A stretch of 8,060 nucleotides of DNA from NCBI GenBank assembly GCA_039925865.1, contig JBDSYA010000241.1, positions 1-8,060 of the forward strand, written 5' to 3'. Shown here in pieces: positions 1 to 6,936 of this stretch; positions within the stretch are counted from its first letter, which is position 1; every line of letters begins with the position of its first letter. The translations under genes and the position numbers were made by a program. The notes under the pieces are model-generated. The model was not told the DNA's origin and searched no databases. It saw nothing but the letters and a program-made list of their open reading frames with translations. Source of the DNA: JBDSYA01 sp039925865 (GTDB taxonomy: Bacteria > Bacteroidota > Ignavibacteria > Tepidaquicellales > Tepidaquicellaceae).

Positions 1-87
1 GAAAGTTTAGTGCTGAAAATTCCTTATTACTATTCACACGCCGTGAATTCAGATATCGGCTTTTGGTATTTATTTAAATTAAAATAA
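1..87 (+). CDS. C-terminal end of an unidentified upstream gene (partial)
   Basis: Frame 1 is open from the first base and ends at TAA 85-87, giving 28 residues with the tail IPYYYSHAVNSDIGFWYLFK followed by LK. The start lies outside the window. The tail is rich in aromatic residues and ends in a basic Lys-Leu-Lys. I do not recognise the family from so short a piece. Only 8 bases separate its stop from the TTG start of the next gene on the same strand, so it is probably the preceding gene of the same polysaccharide operon. A sugar-modifying enzyme, methyltransferase or glycosyltransferase would fit the context, but nothing in the residues selects among these. That the frame is coding is supported by its ending just before the next gene and by the lack of a competing frame. 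Confidence 0.6.
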   Translation, partial: ESLVLKIPYYYSHAVNSDIGFWYLFKLK

Positions 88-95
88 TTATCGGG

Positions 96-1175
96 TTGAA
101 CATACTTCACTTATGTCCGGATTTTAATTATGCTGACGGCAGATCATATTATGTATTCCTTCTTCTGAAATATTTAAATCGAAACGGGCATAATGTCTTT
201 TTATATACAAATGACGGGGACTCTTTTGAGAGGCTAAATGATGAGAAAATTTCATTTTTCACCCATAAACAACTTTCGTCAAGAACATCATTTATAAAAT
301 CAGTAAGTTTGATCTCCGGGTTTGTAAAAAAAAACAATATTGATATAATTCACAGCCATCACAGGTATTATGAACTAATAGCGGGAGCTGTTTCTTCATT
401 TAACAGGAATAAAATAAAAACAGTTTTTACAGCTTTAAGTATTGTTGAAAAGAGATACGGTATTGAATACAGATCCGACAAAATAATTGCTGTCAGTAAT
501 TCGGTTAAACAAATGCTTATTGAGAAATTCAAAATAAATGAAAGCAGAATTGTTTCAATTTCCAATTTTGCAGATTCTGAAGAAATTGATACGATAAATA
601 CTTATAATCAGGAAAAACAACAAAACTCAAAGAATCAAATTGAATTATTAGCTATCGGACGTTTTCATAAGGACAAAGATTTTGCTACTTTGTTAAATGC
701 AATTAGGAACTTGAAAAATAATAATATTCATTTAAACTTAATTGGGGAAGGACCGGAAGAAACACTTTATAAAAAATTGATCAGTAAATATTCTCTCAAA
801 GCAGAATTGATTTCTCCAAAAAAAAATCTGAAAAAATATTTTCAAAATGCTGATATCTGTATTCTTCCCTCAATAATAGATCCATTTCCCGGGTTTATGC
901 TTCAATCCGGTTTATACAATAAACCCTTCATTGGGTCTGATGTTGATGGGATTTCCGAACTGATAGTCAACGGGAATAACGGGCTATTATTTATGAGGCA
1001 GGATCAGGATGATCTTTCTTTAAAGATCCGGGAATTTATAAATAACAGTGAACTGGCAAAAAAATGCGCTGAAAATTTACATTTTGAAGTCACCGGGAAG
1101 TATACAGAAAAAACCATTATACCTTTGATCGAAAAGGTTTATCATAACTTAAAGATTGATATTATAAAACCGTAA
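96..1175 (+). CDS. GT4-type glycosyltransferase (GT-B fold), TTG start
   Basis: This 359-residue protein is a cytoplasmic glycosyltransferase that probably transfers a sugar from an NDP-sugar to a growing lipid-linked glycan; donor and acceptor are not predictable. The N-terminal Rossmann half begins NILHLCPDF and includes IIHSHHRYYELIAG (residues 84-97) and the interdomain segment IIAVSNSVKQML (130-141). The C-terminal donor half begins LLAIGRFHKDKDFATLL (184-200), followed by LIGEGPE (215-221), ADICILPS (252-259) and KPFIGSDVDGISELI (276-290). Length and motif order are normal for GT4. The E-x7-E motif is changed to Asp262-x7-Gln270 (DPFPGFMLQ). TTG at 96 is chosen because MNILHLCPDF is a typical family N-terminus and no ATG or GTG lies in frame just upstream. 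No Shine-Dalgarno sequence is visible. The stop abuts the ATG of the next gene, indicating translational coupling. The gene also contains two nine-A runs (326-334 and 818-826). Confidence 0.88.
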   Translation: MNILHLCPDFNYADGRSYYVFLLLKYLNRNGHNVFLYTNDGDSFERLNDEKISFFTHKQLSSRTSFIKSVSLISGFVKKNNIDIIHSHHRYYELIAGAVSSFNRNKIKTVFTALSIVEKRYGIEYRSDKIIAVSNSVKQMLIEKFKINESRIVSISNFADSEEIDTINTYNQEKQQNSKNQIELLAIGRFHKDKDFATLLNAIRNLKNNNIHLNLIGEGPEETLYKKLISKYSLKAELISPKKNLKKYFQNADICILPSIIDPFPGFMLQSGLYNKPFIGSDVDGISELIVNGNNGLLFMRQDQDDLSLKIREFINNSELAKKCAENLHFEVTGKYTEKTIIPLIEKVYHNLKIDIIKP

Positions 1176-1919
1176 ATGCATCTAAAGGAAATAGACTTTC
1201 TGGAAATCTTCGGTATCAGGGTAAGCAAGCTTACTAATACTTCTTTTTTAAAATGCATCGATAGAAGTATTAAAGAAAATAAAAAACTTAGTGTAGCTTA
1301 TGCTAATGCTGACACGCTTAACAAAGTCTACAGTGATGAAAATTTAAAAAAAATTTATGGATCATTTGATCTGGTACATCCGGACGGCATAGGTATTTAT
1401 CTAGCTGCAAAATTTTTATACGGAAACTCGGGTTTAGAAAAAAGGCTTACAGGATCGGATTTCTACACCTACCTGATCAGTAATTCAATCGAAAAAAACT
1501 GGAGTTATTTTTTCTTTGGTCACGACACTAAAACTTTAGAAAAAATTTCAAAAAAATATCCTGCACTGAACGTAAGAGGTTTTCAGGAGGGCTATAATTT
1601 TCAAAGCCGCAATGTCATCGATACAATTAACAATATTAATCCCGATATTTTAATTATCGGTTTAAGCTGTCCGTTGCAGGAAAAATGGATCCACAAAAAC
1701 CGGGATAAATTAAATTACAAAGTAATAATTGCAGTTGGTGACGGAATTAAAGTTTTCGCGGATGAAAAAAGAAGAGGACCTTTATTATTGAGAAATCTGG
1801 GACTGGAATGGTTTGCACGTTACTTAACAAATCCTGTTTCAAATTTCCGAAAATATATTATCGGAAATCCCCTTTTTATTTATCGTGTACTCAATGAAAA
1901 GTTTAAATCCAATAAATAA
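1176..1919 (+). CDS. WecG/TagA/CpsF family glycosyltransferase (GT26)
   Basis: This 247-residue protein belongs to the family that adds N-acetylmannosamine-type or related sugars to an undecaprenyl-diphosphate-linked primer in enterobacterial common antigen, teichoic acid linkage-unit or capsule synthesis. Family motifs appear in order: NADTLN (44-49), HPDGIG (68-73) with Asp70 at the expected catalytic position, RLTGSD (90-95), FFFGHD (112-117), ILIIGLSCPLQEKWI (158-172) and GLEWFARYLTNP (209-220). The C-terminal region is Arg-rich (Arg199, 200, 206, 215 and 225), like the appendage that closes the TagA active site and associates with membrane. It is full length for the family. The Thr found two residues before the Asn of motif 1 in many members is Tyr42 here. 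The ATG at 1176 follows the previous TAA with no gap and no Shine-Dalgarno, so translation is probably coupled. The exact sugar cannot be read from the sequence. Confidence 0.93.
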   Translation: MHLKEIDFLEIFGIRVSKLTNTSFLKCIDRSIKENKKLSVAYANADTLNKVYSDENLKKIYGSFDLVHPDGIGIYLAAKFLYGNSGLEKRLTGSDFYTYLISNSIEKNWSYFFFGHDTKTLEKISKKYPALNVRGFQEGYNFQSRNVIDTINNINPDILIIGLSCPLQEKWIHKNRDKLNYKVIIAVGDGIKVFADEKRRGPLLLRNLGLEWFARYLTNPVSNFRKYIIGNPLFIYRVLNEKFKSNK

Positions 1920-2039
1920 AGTGAAATTTTTACTTAAAAGTTGTATATTAAAAATTGTAAAAATCACATCTTAAAAATAAAAATCCCGGGGAGTATGAAT
2001 CTTCTGTACCGTTTCTTTTTTTAAAAATCACTCTCAAAT
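1920..2039. promoter_or_regulatory. 120-base intergenic leader before the C25 peptidase gene
   Basis: This is the only sizeable gap in the window and the most likely place for a promoter serving the peptidase gene and the ABC transporter. It is very A+T-rich except for a CCCGGGG patch at 1985-1991. A weak sigma-70-like pair is possible: TTAAAA at 1971-1976 and TATGAA at 1994-1999, with a 17-base spacer. No clear Bacteroidota TAnnTTTG -7 element was found. TAAAAATCAC occurs twice (1958-1967 and 2022-2031). A weak A+T hairpin at 1919-1935 directly follows the glycosyltransferase stop but has no convincing U-tract terminator structure. No Shine-Dalgarno precedes the ATG at 2040. Promoter presence is inferred from gap size, not from a strong motif. 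Confidence 0.3.
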
Positions 2040-2099
2040 ATGAAAACAATAATTTATTTGTTCATTGTCTGGCTTTCTTTTGTGAATGTTTCTATGTCA
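2040..2099 (+). other. Signal peptide of the C25 protein
   Basis: Residues 1-20 have Lys2, a hydrophobic core IIYLFIVWLSFV and a polar end VSMS. Ser18 and Ser20 fit the -3/-1 rule for signal peptidase I, leaving Gln21 as the new N-terminus. There is no lipobox cysteine, so a lipoprotein signal is unlikely. Gln at +1 is the pattern described for Bacteroidota as the Q-rule, where the exposed Gln is cyclised to pyroglutamate. Confidence 0.85.
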
Positions 2100-5000
2100 C
2101 AAAATTATAATTGGATAACTCCAAACAAAACTTATTTAAAACTTTTTATAAATTCTGACGGAGTTAATAGAATTAACAGATCTGACTTCACTACAGCAGG
2201 AGTAGATCCAACAGGTATTGATCCGCGGACAATTAAAGTTTTACACAAAGGTGACCAGGTTCCTTCTTATTTTGAGGGAGAGGAAGACGGTATATTCAAT
2301 GAAAATGATTTTCTGGATTTTTATGCTAAAAGAAATTACGGCGGGCCTACTGCTCATCGTGATGCAAATACAAACATAAATATTTATACAACTTATGAAT
2401 ACTTTGATCTTTATTCTGACACAAGCATTTACTGGATCGAATGGGATGGTTCAAACGGGCAGCGAATGCAGAGATCAACTTTTCAGTCAGCTTTAAATTA
2501 CAGTGATAATTATTCCTTTAAAAGAGTCCACTTTGAAAAAGACACTTATTATTATCTTGGTGAAACAACAGATCCAAACCGTGACTTCAGATATTTCAGC
2601 ACGGAAAGAGTAGTTGGTGAATCCTGGTACTGGAGATTATTATCGACAGATCAATCTATTACTGACACCATAACTATAAATGATCTCGCCTCATCTTCAT
2701 CACAACTTTGCAGTCTGAAAGTTTTTGTTTATCCAAGATCCTTTTCCAACTCAGTATTAAATGAACACAGAATTGAAATAAAGATCAACAATGTAGTATT
2801 AGACACATTGATCAGAGATAATTTCAGACGATTTGATACAACTGTTGTTTTTCCAATTTCTATGCTTTTGAATAATGCACAAAACTCTGTAACATTGCAC
2901 TACATACCTATCGGAACTACTTTATTCGAACCTTATATTGACGTAGATTTTTTTATATTGTCATATCCTGAAAATTTTGCCATTCGGAATAACAAAGCCG
3001 TTATTAATCCGGCCGGTTCTGATAGTACCTCCAAAAAATTCAACGTAACCGGTTTTAATCCTGCCAGTCAGGTTAATGTTTATGACACAAGGAATAATAT
3101 AAGAATTGAAGGGCATACTAATGCCGGGGGCGTGCTTACATTCACCGGAAAAAGCAACGCAAATTTTGAAATTATAAACAGCAGCATTACCAAAAAACCT
3201 TTCAAAATAATTTCCCGGCGTGTGAAAGATCTTGTATCAGCAAAGAATGCCGCTGATTATCTTGTGATCTATAATCTATTATTCGAAACACAGGCAGAGC
3301 AGCTTAGAAATCACAGGCAGAATTTCGACTCGTTCAGATCTGTAAAAGCAGAGATTCAGGATATTTATGATATCTTTAATTACGGAATTGAAAATCCTGT
3401 AGCGATCAGAAATTTAGTAAAATATGCATACGAAAACTGGGCGGGACTAAAACTCAGATATGTATGCTTGTTTGGACGAGCATCTTTAGATCCTAAAAAA
3501 AATAATGCAGGTTCAGTCTTTTACCAGAACCTGATCCCTGTTTACGGAAATCCTCCGTCAGATGGTTATTTTGTCAATTTTAATATTGGTACTTTTACAT
3601 ATTACCACCAGATCTCAGTTGGAAGACTTCCTGTTTATACAGTAAGTGAAGCTCAAATTGCAGTTGAGAAAATAATAAATTATGATCAGCAGCAGCCTGA
3701 CAAATGGTGGAAAAAATTTATTTTCATTAGCGGAGGTAATGACAGAGCTCAGCAGATCCAGTTTCAAAACAAATCTAATGCCCTCATAAATAATTATATT
3801 AAACCCTGCCCGATCAGCGGTGTTGCATCAAAAATTTACAGAAATGATTCTACCGGGTATATCACTTACAACTATAAAGATTCTATAAGGAGAGAGTTTA
3901 ACAGAGGCGCGATGATAGTTAATTTTATTGGACACGCAGCCAGTCAGGACTGGGAAATAGGTCTTGAAGAACCTAATTCACTGAATAATGCAAATAAACT
4001 TCCTCTTGTTTTAAGCTTTACCTGTTTTACGGGAATTAATGCGGCTCCCGGATTTAGAAGTTTTGGAGAGAAGTTTTTTACACTTCCAAACAAATGCGCA
4101 ATTGGATTTGTCGGTACGACGGGATGGAGTTTTTCGGGTGTGGGAGATCAGTTCAATGAACATATGATACGAAAGTTTTACACGAGCAGGGATCCTGACA
4201 GTTCAAGAAGGATTGGTGAACTTTTAAGCTACGCTTCTCAAAGATTAAGCGGGGACTCTATTTCATTTTCTTCCAGAAATACAATCAACTGTTATAATCT
4301 GATCGGAGATCCTGCAACAAAATTATTGATACCAAATAAACCTGAATTTGATATAACTCAAAATGATTATATTTTATCAAATCCTTTTCCTGCACTGGGA
4401 GAATTAATAAAACTTACTGTCCTTCCAAAAAATCTCGGTACATGTGCAGATTCATTAAAAATAAAATTTCAGCTAAAGAAAAACGGAACAAATACGATTT
4501 TCAAGGATACCGTAGTCAGAAATTTTGGATATCTTGATACGCTGGATTATTTTTTTCAGATTGATTCGATCGGAAATTATACTATGTCAGTAATTTTAGA
4601 TCCCGACGGGAAATATAATCAGAGGTATGAGAATAATGATTCTATTTCATTTGCTTTAACGCTGAGAAATTTATCCTTCGTGCCTATTAAACCTTTAAAT
4701 AATGCGCTGTTGAAAACAACAGGTTTCCGGTTTACAGGATTAAATCCCAATGTAGATCTGAGGACAAATAATGTGAAAATTATTTTACAGGTAGATACTT
4801 TGAATACGTTTAGTTCAGCAATCTCACAAACATTTGTTAACAGTAATGTTTCGGGAGTTACCTCAGGATTTGACGTTACCATTCCTGTGCAGACTTCTAA
4901 TACTTTATATTATTTAAGGACAAATGCTGTAATAAATAATGATAGTTCAGGTTGGTCTGAAGTTCAGAAATTAATTTACAACCCTGACATATCCGATAAG

Positions 5001-6908
5001 TCAGCCGATTCTACTCATACAATTTACACGCTTCGTCCGCAGCAGTATGAAGAACCTGATAAAATTAATGTGAGATATGAAGAGGATGGATTTGTACTCG
5101 ATAAGTTCAAAGGAAATTTGCACACAAGATCGTATGGAAGCAACGGTGAACAGGCCTCTTTCTTTACAATTAATAATATCAACTATTACAGTGATGATGG
5201 CGCAAATACAGGATTAAATATTGCAAAAGTAAAAAAACTGACAGGAGCTGCTGAATCAATTAAAAATTTCAGAATGACTTCCCCGGAATCTTCTGACTCA
5301 GTTTTAAATTTTCTTAATACTTTTGACAGCACGGATTATATAATGACATACATTGCTTCTTTTGTTCCAAATGCAGACAGTCTGAAGCCTGATGCCGAGA
5401 AAAAATTCCGTAACTTCGGAAGTATATTTGCAGATTCAGTAAAATTTGATTTCTTTCATACATGGGTTTTCTTTGGATACCTTGGAGCTGACACAACCCA
5501 AACTTGCGAAAAATATCATAACTTCTATTCTAATTTTATTCATACGCCTTTAAATTGTCAGATAAATCCGGAGTTTCAAAGGACATCCGGAAATATATCT
5601 TATACTTATGGTCCTGCTGACAGATGGAAAAGTTTTTCATGGGAGCAGATGCTGAGACCTAACAGCTCAGTTAAATTTGACGTGTATGGAATCGATCGTG
5701 ATAATATTCCGGTAATACTATATTCCAATATTACGGAAAATTCATTTGTTGATCTTCAAAATGTAAATTATACAACGTATCCAAAAATAAAACTCGATGC
5801 TAAATTATTGATCGATACCGCAACAGGACTGGAATCACCGGTTATGAAATCTATTAATTTTAAATATGTTCCTCCGGCAGAATTAGTACCTGATAATTAT
5901 TCTTTTAAGGGAAGCGACACAACAGTACAGGAAGGAGACAGCGTTGCATTTAAAATTAATTATTATAATGTTGGATTTATCGATGCACCTGTTCATATTA
6001 ATAAATGGTATATCAATAATCAGGGAGTTCAGGTTGTTTTAAAAAATGACACTATTTATACTCCTTTGAAAATAGACAGTGCAGCAGTTTCAGAAGTAAA
6101 ATTTTCAACTGCCGGTTTTCGTGAAGCCAAAACCCCGAGTGATACAATAGATCTTTACTTTGAAACAACATTGCCGGGAGATAAAAACGAAATATTTTCA
6201 TTCAATAATACTGCGATCACTCAATTCATAGTTCAGGGCGATACTGTTCAGCCGCTGATCGAAGTAACTTATGACGGTGTGAAGATACTGAACGGTGATT
6301 TTGTAAAATCAAAACCTGAAATTGTTTTGCGCTTCCTTGATGACAGCAGGTTGATATTAAATGATACATCAAACATAAAAGTTTACTCTTATGATTTTCA
6401 ATTCAACAGGTACAATTATATTCCCTATTATCGAAACGGAATAAAAAATCCTGAGATCGATATTACTTTTCCGGATGACAGATTTCTGCAGGCGATTGTA
6501 TATTACAGGCCGACATTAACGACCGGTGAGCACAGATTCAGATATGTTGCAAGAGATGTGTCAGGCAACTTTGCTGACTCTATTACTAATTCGGTAATTG
6601 TTGATAATAATCTAAGGATACACGACATCGCAAATTATCCAAACCCGATGACTACAGAAACTAATTTTATGTTTAGATTGTCAGGAGAGAACAATCCTTC
6701 AACCTGCAAAATAAAAATTTTCTCTGTTGCCGGAAGACTTATCAAGGAATTAAATGCGCCGGCTATTGTAGGTCATAATAATATTTACTGGGACGGAAAG
6801 GACAATGACGGGGACTATATTGCTAACGGCACATACTTGTATAAATTTATAATACAGGGAGATTCACAGATAGAAACATCAATACAAAAGATTGCAGTCC
6901 TCAGATAA
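2040..6908 (+). CDS. Secreted multidomain C25 (gingipain/PorU-like) cysteine peptidase with T9SS-type C-terminal domain
   Basis: This 1622-residue exported protein has, in order: signal peptide (1-20, predicted cleavage SMS/QN); a beta-rich N-terminal domain with the PorU/C25-type opening around DGVNRINRSDFTTAGVDP (40-57); the C25 catalytic domain (about 402-765) with His632 in NFIGHA and Cys662 in SFTCFTG; a CARDB-like domain (about 778-875, ending in YENNDS); a fibronectin-like domain (880-982); an ILEI/FAM3-like domain (about 1012-1162); a beta-sandwich module (1185-1276); a second CARDB-like domain (1281-1398); an Ig-like domain (1400-1522); and a FlgD-like sorting-type domain (1528-1622). 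It is expected at the cell surface or in the medium. It is far longer than PorU of Porphyromonas (about 1150 residues). It may be a T9SS cargo peptidase or a PorU-like sortase; the extra modules favour cargo and the polysaccharide-locus context favours PorU-like. ATG 2040 is chosen because the signal peptide starts there. Confidence 0.9.
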   Translation: MKTIIYLFIVWLSFVNVSMSQNYNWITPNKTYLKLFINSDGVNRINRSDFTTAGVDPTGIDPRTIKVLHKGDQVPSYFEGEEDGIFNENDFLDFYAKRNYGGPTAHRDANTNINIYTTYEYFDLYSDTSIYWIEWDGSNGQRMQRSTFQSALNYSDNYSFKRVHFEKDTYYYLGETTDPNRDFRYFSTERVVGESWYWRLLSTDQSITDTITINDLASSSSQLCSLKVFVYPRSFSNSVLNEHRIEIKINNVVLDTLIRDNFRRFDTTVVFPISMLLNNAQNSVTLHYIPIGTTLFEPYIDVDFFILSYPENFAIRNNKAVINPAGSDSTSKKFNVTGFNPASQVNVYDTRNNIRIEGHTNAGGVLTFTGKSNANFEIINSSITKKPFKIISRRVKDLVSAKNAADYLVIYNLLFETQAEQLRNHRQNFDSFRSVKAEIQDIYDIFNYGIENPVAIRNLVKYAYENWAGLKLRYVCLFGRASLDPKKNNAGSVFYQNLIPVYGNPPSDGYFVNFNIGTFTYYHQISVGRLPVYTVSEAQIAVEKIINYDQQQPDKWWKKFIFISGGNDRAQQIQFQNKSNALINNYIKPCPISGVASKIYRNDSTGYITYNYKDSIRREFNRGAMIVNFIGHAASQDWEIGLEEPNSLNNANKLPLVLSFTCFTGINAAPGFRSFGEKFFTLPNKCAIGFVGTTGWSFSGVGDQFNEHMIRKFYTSRDPDSSRRIGELLSYASQRLSGDSISFSSRNTINCYNLIGDPATKLLIPNKPEFDITQNDYILSNPFPALGELIKLTVLPKNLGTCADSLKIKFQLKKNGTNTIFKDTVVRNFGYLDTLDYFFQIDSIGNYTMSVILDPDGKYNQRYENNDSISFALTLRNLSFVPIKPLNNALLKTTGFRFTGLNPNVDLRTNNVKIILQVDTLNTFSSAISQTFVNSNVSGVTSGFDVTIPVQTSNTLYYLRTNAVINNDSSGWSEVQKLIYNPDISDKSADSTHTIYTLRPQQYEEPDKINVRYEEDGFVLDKFKGNLHTRSYGSNGEQASFFTINNINYYSDDGANTGLNIAKVKKLTGAAESIKNFRMTSPESSDSVLNFLNTFDSTDYIMTYIASFVPNADSLKPDAEKKFRNFGSIFADSVKFDFFHTWVFFGYLGADTTQTCEKYHNFYSNFIHTPLNCQINPEFQRTSGNISYTYGPADRWKSFSWEQMLRPNSSVKFDVYGIDRDNIPVILYSNITENSFVDLQNVNYTTYPKIKLDAKLLIDTATGLESPVMKSINFKYVPPAELVPDNYSFKGSDTTVQEGDSVAFKINYYNVGFIDAPVHINKWYINNQGVQVVLKNDTIYTPLKIDSAAVSEVKFSTAGFREAKTPSDTIDLYFETTLPGDKNEIFSFNNTAITQFIVQGDTVQPLIEVTYDGVKILNGDFVKSKPEIVLRFLDDSRLILNDTSNIKVYSYDFQFNRYNYIPYYRNGIKNPEIDITFPDDRFLQAIVYYRPTLTTGEHRFRYVARDVSGNFADSITNSVIVDNNLRIHDIANYPNPMTTETNFMFRLSGENNPSTCKIKIFSVAGRLIKELNAPAIVGHNNIYWDGKDNDGDYIANGTYLYKFIIQGDSQIETSIQKIAVLR
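3243..4334 (+). other. Peptidase C25 catalytic domain (residues about 402-765)
   Basis: The segment begins at KNAADYLVIYN and runs through VGRLPV (527-532), KKFIFISGG (558-566), NFIGHAASQDW (628-638), LPLVLSFTCFTG (654-665), a small-residue stretch IGFVGTTGWSF (688-698), and ends near NLIGDPATKLLIP (753-765). His632 (codon 3933-3935) and Cys662 (codon 4023-4025) are the predicted catalytic dyad, 30 residues apart, close to the spacing in gingipains. The usual GHG is GHA here. Both catalytic residues are present, so the enzyme is predicted to be active. Confidence 0.88.
5073..5525 (+). other. ILEI/FAM3-like domain in the C25 protein (residues about 1012-1162)
   Basis: The order of elements resembles the interleukin-like EMT inducer (ILEI/FAM3) fold: a start around YEEDGFVLDKF (1013-1023), then GANTGLNIAKVKKLTG (1054-1069), a Phe-containing strand NFRM (1076-1079), a helix SSDSVLNFLNTF (1084-1095), the strand DYIMTYIAS (1099-1107) in place of the usual GDIVLVAV, a Lys-Pro helix EKKFRNFGSIFADSV (1120-1134) matching the family's 'aL..lGS' helix, and HTWVFFGYLG (1140-1149) matching 'swaliG.kG'. 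The match rests on motif order recalled from the family, not on a profile search. In bacteria such domains are thought to bind carbohydrate or protein, but no function can be assigned here. Confidence 0.6.
6621..6905 (+). other. FlgD-like / T9SS type A-style C-terminal sorting domain (residues 1528-1622)
   Basis: The last 95 residues hold the usual features: ANYPNPMTTETNFMF near the start, KIKIFSVAGRLIKEL (1557-1571), the WDGKDNDGDYIANGTYLYKF block (1584-1603), and a short final strand IQKIAVLR. This layout is typical of C-terminal domains that direct proteins through the T9SS in Bacteroidota and Ignavibacteria, and overlaps structurally with the FlgD Ig-like fold. It supports outer-membrane translocation. 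No T9SS machinery gene is in the window, so the secretion route is inferred. Confidence 0.82.
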
Positions 6909-6936
6909 GGTCAATATTTTATAATTTAAATTCAAT

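Noticed and set aside
149..565. Two minus-strand open frames (149-337 and 368-565)
   Set aside because: Both are shadows of the GT4 gene, whose plus-strand product has clear family motifs throughout.
1919..1935. AAGTGA / TTACTT inverted repeat right after the GT26 stop as a terminator
   Set aside because: The stem is six pairs with a G-T wobble and is nearly all A/T, and no G+C-rich stem or proper U-tract follows. It is probably a chance palindrome in A+T-rich DNA.
1985..1991. CCCGGGG patch as an operator
   Set aside because: It is a six-base palindrome plus one base with no second copy nearby, too short to support a regulator site.
4619..4882. Open frame of 87 codons on the minus strand
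   Set aside because: It lies wholly inside the C25 gene, whose frame encodes recognisable CARDB and fibronectin-like domains. The minus-strand product has no recognisable motif.
5314..5496. Minus-strand open frame of 60 codons
   Set aside because: It is fully inside the ILEI-like region of the C25 gene and has no start context or recognisable motif.
6909..6936. Promoter or terminator between the C25 and permease genes
   Set aside because: The 28 bases are A/T-rich with no hairpin and no recognisable promoter pair, so read-through transcription is more likely.
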